From contig CAZJOM010000001.1 of NCBI GenBank assembly GCA_964547645.1, positions 1 through 64,000 on the forward strand: DNA of 64,000 nt, in the 5' to 3' direction. The translations under genes and the position numbers were made by a program. Shown in pieces: positions 52,542 through 62,500 of this stretch. Position 1 is the stretch's first letter; every line of letters begins with the position of its first letter. Under the pieces are notes generated by a model, which was not told the DNA's origin, made no database searches, and saw only the letters and a program-made list of their open reading frames with translations. This stretch comes from SZUA-430 sp964547645 (GTDB lineage Bacteria > Pseudomonadota > Alphaproteobacteria > Micropepsales > Micropepsaceae).

Positions 52542-53515
52542 GGTGCTCTCCCCACCGATTCAGGTTCCGGTTCGCCCGGGCTGACGGCGCTATCAGATGC
52601 AAAATCTACGGAATAATTTCGCGATTCGCGAAAATACTCTGCATTTTCCATGAATTAGCGTACGGGCGTCACTCTCAGGACACACTGAGTTGAAATAAAG
52701 TCATAGTCTGAGGTGACTGGGTGAACCGTCAGCTTGACGGGCTCCCCACTGGTCGCGGGACAGGTGATCGGTAGAACGAGCTGGTTAAGTCGTGCCACGA
52801 GGTCTTCTCAACAACCTGTAGAACGAAAGTATTCGTTATTTGAACCTCTAGTCTTCTTCAACTGTTCGAACAACTATTTACTTCCGAAAATACCTTGCCC
52901 ACGCCTCAACAATTCGGTTCGCTGAAAAAGGTATGGATAAGCTCAAAAGTGGTAGGCGTTTTACCCTTTTGGTCAATGACATTATGGCCCGCGATTTGCG
53001 ATCCCCTGTTGCGAGAGCCGGGGTGAGTCCGGCGTGCGATTCGCACGTCAGGAGCATTTACCACTTTCGAATGAGGCGTTTTGTCGCTGATAGGCGATGG
53101 AATATGTTGGCGGTCGAACACGCACCGTCTCACAATTATAAGGCGAGCGACCGTGCGTTTGTTTGGGGAAAAGCGCGGATTTCAGGACATTTTTAGACCG
53201 TACAAGGCGGCCTTCAATGACTGGGTTTGGCGTCAGTGATGCAAAAACGCATCGGCAATGTGGCGTTGAGTATTAACGTTTAGGGGGTTGATGGGGATGG
53301 ATGTCGCAGGGTGCATGTGGGTCGGACCACAACCCAGACGCGATAGCGCGCAGGCTGCGAAGCCCAGCGCCCCGAAAGTATTCGGTGATTCTCTACTTCG
53401 CTCATTTGTCCCAGTCCGTAACGAAATTCGCGCGCCGCGGCGAGCCGCCGGCGTGAACCAAGCCAAATTGAAACAACGGGTGCCGAAGCACCCCACAGCC
53501 TGGAGGGTCTAAATC
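52542..53515. other. 974-bp divergent regulatory region between oxidase 2 and tandem peroxidase
   Basis: Short frames here (for example 52933-53196) lack ribosome-binding sites and family features, so I treat it as non-coding. It is AT-richer than the flanking genes. Visible dyads are CCGTCA-GCT-TGACGG (52726-52740), CGTGCGA-T-TCGCACG (53033-53047), and AAAGTGGTA (52946-52954) inverted at 53059-53067; AGGCGTTTT occurs twice (52954 and 53074). It must contain both divergent promoters. Confidence 0.6.
52726..52740. promoter_or_regulatory. Inverted repeat CCGTCA-N3-TGACGG
   Basis: A perfect 6-bp dyad around GCT lies about 185 bases upstream of multicopper oxidase 2. It is a plausible regulator-binding site, but no binding protein can be assigned. 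Confidence 0.35.
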
Positions 53516-56500
53516 ATGGTCAGCTATATCCGCTCGGATCTGGAGTTCATTCTTGAGCAAATCAAGATCGCGGAACGAAACGCTGCGGGCGAGGACCTTC
53601 GCGACATTCTCCCCAACGTTCAGGTTCCGTGGGGACTTCGCACGCTTACCGGCATCGACAACAACTTGGTACAGAGCCAGGCGGAATTCGGCGCCGCCGA
53701 CAATCTCTTCCCGCGCCTGCTCGATCCCAAGTTTCTGCCGGGGTACGACGCCTCAGGCATGGTGATCGACACAGCGCCGCGCACGATTTCCAACCTCATC
53801 GTGGATCAGACTGAGAACAACCCCGCCGCCTACGCGGCGGCGTATGATTTCGGGGCGGACGGTCTCCCCGGCGGCACGGGCGCCGACGCCGACACGCTGA
53901 GAGATGGCGTTTCGATCGTCACCAGCCCCGGCCTCGACGGCGTCTTCGGCACGACGGACGACAGGGAAGTTTTCCAGTTCAACAACGTCACGGCAGACGA
54001 AGGCCTTTCGGCACCATTCAACTCGTGGATGACGTTCTTCGGGCAGTTCTTTGATCACGGGCTCGATCTCGTGACGAAAAGCGAAGTGAAGACGGAAATC
54101 GTGTTTATTCCGTTGCAACCGGATGACCCGCTTTTCAATCCGGCGCCTGGCGCACCCAACTTCATGGTCCTGACACGCGCCGCGCAGACGATTAACCCTG
54201 AAACCGGCGTTGTGGAATCGACGAATACCACGTCGCCGTTTGTCGATCAGAATCAGACCTATACGTCGCATGGTTCGCATCAGGCGTTCTTGCGCGAATA
54301 TGCGCTCGTTGACGGCAAGCCGGTGGCGACGGGTAAGTTGCTGACGAACCGTGACTTGGTCGACGACAATGGCGATCCGGTTCCGTTTGCCGACGCGCCG
54401 GAAATCGGTGGTATGGCCACGTGGGCCGTGGTTAAGGCGCAGGCTCGCGAGATCCTGGGCATCAACCTCACCGACGCGGACGTCACAAACGTTCCGGCCC
54501 TGCTGGCCGACAACTACGGCAACTTCGTATTGGGCCCCAACGGCTTTCCGCTCATCCCCCTGACGGACGGCACGTGGGTGGAGGGCGACCCCAGCGCCAA
54601 TGGCGGCCTCGGCGTTGACATCTCAAGTGCCATTCGAATCGGGCACGCGTTCTTGAACGACATCGCGCACACGGCAAACCCGACCGGCAAGGTCGCGGAC
54701 GCTGACGATGTCATCGGCGGCCCGATCGCGCCTGGTGAGTATGATGATGAGTTGCTCGATGCGCACTACATCGCCGGCGATGGTCGTGTGAACGAGAACA
54801 TCGGCTTGACGGCCGTCCATGCGGTCTTCCATGCCGAACACAATCGCCTGGTCCAACACACCAAAGACACCGTGCTGGCCGATGCGAAGGCATTGCTTGA
54901 CGGCGGCGCCACGCAGGAAGTCGCTGTTGCATTCTTGAACGAATGGTTAAGCGTCGACGTCGCGGCTGTGCCGATTGAACTCGGAGAAATAGCATCACTG
55001 CAATGGGACGGCGGACGGCTATTCCAGGCCGCAAAGTTCGGCACCGAGATGCAGTATCAGCATCTCGTGTTCGAAGAATTCGCGCGCACGATCCAGCCCA
55101 ACATTGACGGCTTCTTGGCGCCGAACGGCTACGACACGACGATCGATCCCTCGATCGTCGCCGAGTTTGCGCACGTCGTCTATCGCTTCGGCCACTCCAT
55201 GTTGACCGAAACGGTTGATCGCTTCGACACCAACTTCGACACGATCGGCGGCGACCCGCAGATGGGTCTGATCGCGGCGTTCCTCAATCCGCTTTCGTTT
55301 GTTCCGGATGGCCTCACACCGGAGCAAGCGACGGGCGCGATCGTGCGCGGCGTCACGCGTCAGGTCGGCAACGAGATCGACGAGTTCGTAACGGAAGCTT
55401 TGCGCAACAACCTGGTCGGCTTGCCGCTTGACCTCGCCGCCTTGAACCTTGCGCGCGGTCGCGACACCGGGATTCCGTCTTTGAACGAGGCACGCCGCCA
55501 GTTCTACGAAGCGACCGGCGACGCACAGTTGAAGCCGTATATCAGCTGGGTGGACCTGATGGACCACCTGAAGCATCCGGAGTCGCTCATCAACTTTATC
55601 GCCGCCTATGGCACGCACGCGGAATTGCAGGCCGCCGACGTCAATACGATGGCCGAGAAGCGCGCGGTAGCGATGGCGTTGGTTCTTGGCGGATCAGCTG
55701 AGATTGTCGTCAACCCGCTGACCGGGGAAACGCGTACCTTCATCGCCGAAGACGGCGATCGACTGGACTTCCTCCACAGCGAAGGCATCTACGTTAACGA
55801 CGGAACAACCGGCGCAACGACCACCGGTGTCGACAATATCGACTTCTGGGTCGGCGGTTTGGCCGAAGAGAAGATGCCGTTCGGCGGCATGCTGGGCTCG
55901 ACGTTCAATTTCGTGTTCGAGACGCAGCTGGAAAGCCTGCAGAACGGCGATCGATTCTATTACCTGTCTCGCACGGCAGGCATGCATTTCGGCACGCAGT
56001 TGGAAGAGAACTCCTTCGCGAAGCTCGTCATGCTGAACTCCGACGCGACGCACTTGCCGGCAGCGATCTTCTCGACGCCGACTTGGGTGCTCGAAGTCGA
56101 CCAGACACATCAATACAACGCCGGCGTTGACGGCCTGGATAAGAGCGTCGACCCAACGGGCGGCATTCTGCTCACCGACCTCGTCATTCGCGACAATCCC
56201 GACACCATCGGGACCGACACGAACTACCTGCAGTATACGGGCGAAGATCACGTTGTGATGGGCGGCACCGCCGGCAACGACATTATCGTCGCCGGTGACG
56301 GTGACGATACCATCTACGGCGACGGCGGAAACGACCGCCTCGAAGGCGGCTACGGCAACGACACCATCTTGGGCGGCGCGGGTGACGACATCATCCAAGA
56401 CGCGCAAGGCGACAACAAGATCGATGGCGGCGACGGCAATGACGTCATCTCGGTCGGCGCGATGTCTACCGCGGCGGTTGGCAACCTCATCTTCGGCGGC

Positions 56501-59500
56501 GCCGGCAAAGACTTCATCATTACGACGGAAGACATTTCAACGACCTTCGGCGGCAAGGGCGACGACTTCATCCTGGGCGCGAAGACCAACCTCCCGCCCA
56601 CCGGCAACGAAGGTAACGACTGGATCGAGTACGGCACGCAGGACGGCGCACCGGGCGACAACTTCGCGCCCCTGCTCGCCGACAACGTGATCGGCCACGA
56701 CATCTTCATTGGCGGCGGCGGCTTCGACGAAATGATCGGCGAAGGCGGCGACGACATCTTCGTGGGCAGCGACGCCCAGGACAAGATGGACGGCATGTCC
56801 GGCTTCGACTGGGTCACCTACAAGAACGACACGCAAGGCGTGACGGCTGACCTTCGCTTGGCCGTTCTGGCGCAACCGCACGGCAACGCGACAGGCGACA
56901 ACGCCGGCGTTGCGGGTGCTGTCGGCGCATCAGCCGCAGCAATCTTGGATCGCTTTGCCGAAGTTGAAGGTCTGTCCGGGTCGAGGTTCGCCGACATTCT
57001 CTACGGCGACGATGTCGACGCGGTCACGATTTTGAACCACGGCGGCGCCGGTGGCGGCGCGTTGACCAATGTTGCGTTGATTGAAAACCTCAATCAGTTG
57101 CTCGATCCGGGCGCGACCGGCTTTGCGACCGGCAACATCATCTTGGGCGGCGCGGGTAGCGACGTTATCCAAGGTAACGGCGGCGACGACCTGATCGACG
57201 GCGACAAGTGGTTGAACGTGCGCATCAGCGTGCGCGAGAACGCCGATGGTACCGGCGACGAGCTGTTCAGCGTCGACAGCATGGTCGACCTGATCCCAAT
57301 GATGTTGGCGGGTACCATCAACCCCGGCCAGCTGGTCGCGGTGCGCGAAATCTTGGACAGCGACGACGGTTACGACACAGCAGTATTCCGCGGCAACTTT
57401 GCAGACTACCAGATCGTCGACGCCGGTAATGGCACCTGGATCGTCTCCGACTCGATCGCGACGCGCGACGGCACCGACACATTGAAGAACGTCGAGCGCC
57501 TGCAGTTCGCGGACGGCACGTTCGTGATCCCAGGCAACGAGGCGCTGAATGCTGAGCCCACCGGCGCACCGACGATCGAAGAGTTCTCGGACGCAAGCGG
57601 CGCACTCGACGGTGTCGTTGAAGTGGGCGATGTGCTCTCGGCGTCCTCGTTGGGCTTGATTGACCTCGACAATGTCAGTTCCGGCGGTGCGGTCGTAGGA
57701 CCGATCTCGTATACGTGGCAGGCTGACTTGGGTGCCGGCTTCGAAGACATCATCACGGTCGATGCTGGCGACGGCTTCATCAGCGCGAATGGCCAGAGGC
57801 TGCGCGTGACCGCAGACCTTGAAGGGTTCGCGATCCGGCTCAAGGCCGTCTACGCCGACGAAAACGGCGTGACTGAGACTGTATTCTCCGCCCCGACAGC
57901 GCCGGTGGCGCCCGGGCCGGTCGAGGTGCCGCCGCCGCCAGCTGTGCCGACCGTCCCGGAAACCGAAGGCGGCGTAGGCATCAAGCTCGTTCGCTCGGAC
58001 CTCGACTTCATTCTGGACCAAATCCGGATCGCGGAAGCGCACGCCCGCGGCGAAGATCTGTACTCACTGCTGCCAAACCAACGCATGCCCTTGGGCCTGC
58101 GCACGGTCGACGGCACGTATAATAACCTCTCGCACCCGGAATTCGGCGCCGCGGACAATCCGTTCCCCCGCGCGACCGACCCGCACTTCCAGCCCGGGCA
58201 ATTTGGAACGAACTACGGTTCGAATGCCAGCGTCGTGGATTCGACACCGCGCACAATCTCCAACCTTCTGGTCGACCAAACGGCCAACAACCCGGCGGCC
58301 TATGCCGCGGCATACGACTTCGGCGCCGACGGCGTCGCAGGTGGCGGCGACGATACGCTCAAAGAGGGCGTTTCGATCGTCAAGAGCCCCGGTCTCGACG
58401 GTGACTTCGGCACAGCCGACGACGTCGATGTGTTTATGTTCGACAACGTCACGCCTGACGCCGGCCTCTCCGCGCCGTTTAACGCGTGGATGACCTTCTT
58501 CGGTCAGTTCTTCGACCACGGCCTCGACTTGGTCACAAAGAACAAAGATCAGGTTATCTTCATTCCCTTGGCCGAGGACGACCCGCTCTGGAAACCGGGC
58601 GGGAACAACTTCATGATCGTCTCCCGGACCACGCAGGTGGCGGGGCCTGGCGCTGACGGCATCCTTGGAACGGCAGACGACACGAGCCACGAGGCGTTAA
58701 ACACGACATCGCCGTTCGTGGATCAAAACCAGACCTACTCCTCGCATCCGTCGCATCAAGCGTTCTTGCGCGAGTATGTGATTGTCGACGGTAAGCCGGT
58801 CCCGACCGGTGATCTGCTGACAAACCGCGACTTGTTCGACGAAGACACCGGCACGCCGATCGCGTTTGTGGACGCCGCGGAAACCGGCGGCATGGCAACT
58901 TGGGGCGTGTTGAAGGCTCAGGCGAAGGAGCTCTTCGGCATTATTCTGACCGATGCCGATGTCGGTAGCATTCCAATGCTGCTGACCGATCCGTACGGCA
59001 ACCTCATACTCACGGACGCCGGGAATGTGCAGGTTGCGACGGGCAATCCGCTGAACCCAACGTTCGTCGAGATGTTCCGGGATGCGCCGGCTGAGCTGCC
59101 GGCGAACACGATCCGCACCGGACACGGCTTCCTGGACGATATCGCACACAATGCGAATCCGTCCGGCAAGACGGCCGACACCGACAGCGACGTCGGCTTG
59201 GAAAATGCGGACCTAAGTTCGACCGTAGGAAATTACGACAACGAGTTGCTCGACGCGCACTACGTTGCGGGTGACGGCCGTGTGAACGAAAATATCGGCT
59301 TGACCGCGGTCCACGCGATCTTCCACTCCGAACACAACCGGTTGGCGGAGCAGGTCAAACAAACCGCGCTCAACTCGAATGACGTTGCATTCTTGAACGA
59401 ATGGCTGCTGGAGGGTCACAAGGTCACCGCCTTCCCCGCGCCGGAGGACTTCGACTCCCTCGTGTGGGACGGGTCGCGCATCTTCCAGGCGGCGAAGTTC

Positions 59501-62500
59501 GGCACCGAGATGCAGTATCAGCATCTCGTATTCGAAGAGTTCGCGCGGACGATCCAGCCGAACATCGACCTCTTCTTCGCACCGACGCAGGTTTACGACG
59601 TAGACCTCGACGCCTCGATCGTAGCGGAGTTCGCGCACACCGTTTACCGCTTCGGTCACTCGATGCTGACCGAGACGGTCGACCGTTTCGACGCCAACTT
59701 CAACCCGATCGGCTTCGGCGACGACCCGCAGATCGGCTTGATCGCGGCGTTCTTGAACCCGCTCGAATTTGCAGCGAGCGGTGCCACCGCCGAAGAAGCC
59801 GTGGGCGCTATCGTCCGCGGCGTGACGCGCCAGGTCGGCAACGAAATCGACGAATTCGTGACGGAAGCGTTGCGGAACAACCTCGTTGGCCTGCCGCTCG
59901 ACCTTGCGGCCATCAACATCGCCCGTGGCCGGGATACGGGTATCGCAACACTTAACGAAGTGCGCCGGCAGATCTACGACCAGACCGGTGACAGCAACCT
60001 GAAGCCCTACCGGAGCTGGGCGGAGTTCGTACAGCACCTGAAGCATCCGGAGTCGCTGATCAACTTCATCGCCGCCTACGGCACGCATGTCGCAATTACC
60101 AGCGCGACCACGCTCGCCGCCAAACGCGACGCCGCCTTCACGCTCGTCATGGGCGACGGCGACGACTCCGACGGTGTGGTGATCAATGGCATAACCTACA
60201 ACAATCGTCTGGACTTCCTGAACAGCACCGGTGACTTCGCGCTCGCGGCGAACGGCGCGACGACGTCGGGCTTGGACAACGTCGACCTCTGGATCGGCGG
60301 TTTGGCTGAGGAGAAGGCGCCCTTCGGCGGCATGCTGGGCTCGACCTTCAACTTCATTTTCGAGAACCAGCTCGAGAAGCTTCAGGACGGTGACCGCTTC
60401 TACTATCTGGAGCGCACCGCGGGTCTCGCGTTCAACGCGGAACTTGAGAGCAACTCGTTCGCCAAGCTGATCATGGCCAACTCGAACGCGACGCACTTGC
60501 CCGCGCTCGTCTTCTCGACGCCGAAGTACACGCTTGAGGTCGATCAGACCAAGCAGTTCAATGGTGATCTGGGCAGCGCCGATCCGACGAACGGCGACCC
60601 GTTGTTGCCGTTGGTCGAACGGACGAATCCGGATCCCGACGGCACGACCAACTACCTGCACTATCGCGGCGACGATCACGTCGTGCTTGGCGGCACCGAG
60701 CAGGACGACATCATGATCGCCAGCATCGGCGACGACACGCTGTGGGGTGACGGCGGCAACGACCGGCTTGAGGGCGGCTACGGCAACGACAACATCCGTG
60801 GCGGCACCGGCGACGACATTCTCACGGACATCGGCGGCGACGACAACATCCAGGGTGGCGACGGCAACGACGTCATCCACGGCGGCAACGGTGTCAACTT
60901 GTTGATCGGCGGCTTTGGCAACGACTTCATCGTCACGGGTGAAGACGCCAGCGAGGCCATCGGCGGCCAGGGCAACGACTTCATCCTTGGCACCAAGGGT
61001 GACGAACAGAACATGGGCAACGAGGGCGACGACTGGATTGAGGGGGGCACCTCGGACGGCGCGCCCGGCGACAACTTCGACCCGCTGGGGCTCGACAGGG
61101 TTGTCGGCAACGACATCTTCATCGGCGCCGGCGAGAACGACAAGTTCAACGCCGAAGGCGGTGACGACATCATGGTCGGGAGCCCCGGTATGGGCGACCG
61201 CTACATCGGCGGCTCGGGCTTCGACTGGGCCACGTTCAAGAACGACGCGTTCGGCATTCACCTCGACATCAGCGACCGGTTCTTCGACCAGCCGCGTGTC
61301 CCGGGTTCGGGCGCAACCGTTCTCACGCGCATGGACTTCGTCGAAGGCCTTTCGGGCTCTACGCACTCGGACGTAATTCGTGGCGACAACGCCGACGCGG
61401 GCGGCATTCGTGCCGCGGGCGCTCAGGGCAGCGTGCTGACCAACATCGCGCTCATTAACGGCCTGCAAAGCCTCCTCGACACCGCCTTCGGTTCGCCGCA
61501 GACGTTCTTTGACGGCGGAAACATCATCCTTGGCGGCGCGGGCAGCGACATCATCGAAGGCCGCGGCGGCGACGACATCATCGACGGCGACAAGTGGCTG
61601 AACGTGCGGATCAGCGTGCGCGATCCGCTCGACCACGATGTCGAGCTCAAGTCGGTGAACAGCCTGCGCGACCTGGTGCAGGACATGTTGAGCGGGGCAA
61701 TCAACCCCGGTCAGCTGGTGGCCGTTCGCGAGATCTTGCAGTCGGCAACACCTGACTTCGACACGGCCCAGTTCACGGGGAACCTCGACGAGTACTCGTT
61801 CCTGCTGAACGGCAATGCGATCACGGTCGCGCAGCTCACAACGCCGGGCTTTGTGGCGCCGAGCGACGTGTTAACGGTGATCGACAACAGCGTCGCACCG
61901 CGCGACGGCACCGACCGGTTGCTCAATATCGAGCGCCTGCAGTTTGCCGATCAGTCGATCACACTGAACGGCGCCAATGCCGGACCAGAGGGGGCCCTCT
62001 CGTTCTCGGGTGATCCGGTTGAAGGATCCGCGATCACAGTTTCGATCGCAGGCGTCACGGATGCGGACAATGTCTCGATCCTGAACCCAACTGGCGCTGT
62101 AACAGGAACGGTCGCCTACTTCTGGCAGTCGGACAACGGCACGGGCGTCTTCACGGACATCCTCGGCTTTGCCGCTGGCGAAGTGGGCCGGGTCGGTGGG
62201 CCGACGTTCACACCGACAGCTGACTTAGTCGGTCAGGCGTTGCGCGTTCGCGCCGTCTATAAGGACGCGAACGGCGTTCTTGAAGAGGTTTACTCGGACC
62301 CGACGGCACCGGTTGGCAACGTCAACTTTGCGCCTGTCGGCACGGTCAACATCATCGGACAGCCGCCGGTCGAGGATCAGTTCTTGACTGCGATCCGCGC
62401 GTTCACGGACGCGGATGGGCTCACGACCGCCGTGTTCAACTATCAGTGGCAGATGTCGGCGGACGGCATCAACGACTGGATCGATATTCCAAGCGGTGTC

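Noticed and set aside
52933..53512. Two small open frames in the region upstream of the tandem peroxidase
   Set aside because: No ribosome-binding site, no family features, and arginine-rich random-like composition; the region is better explained as regulatory.
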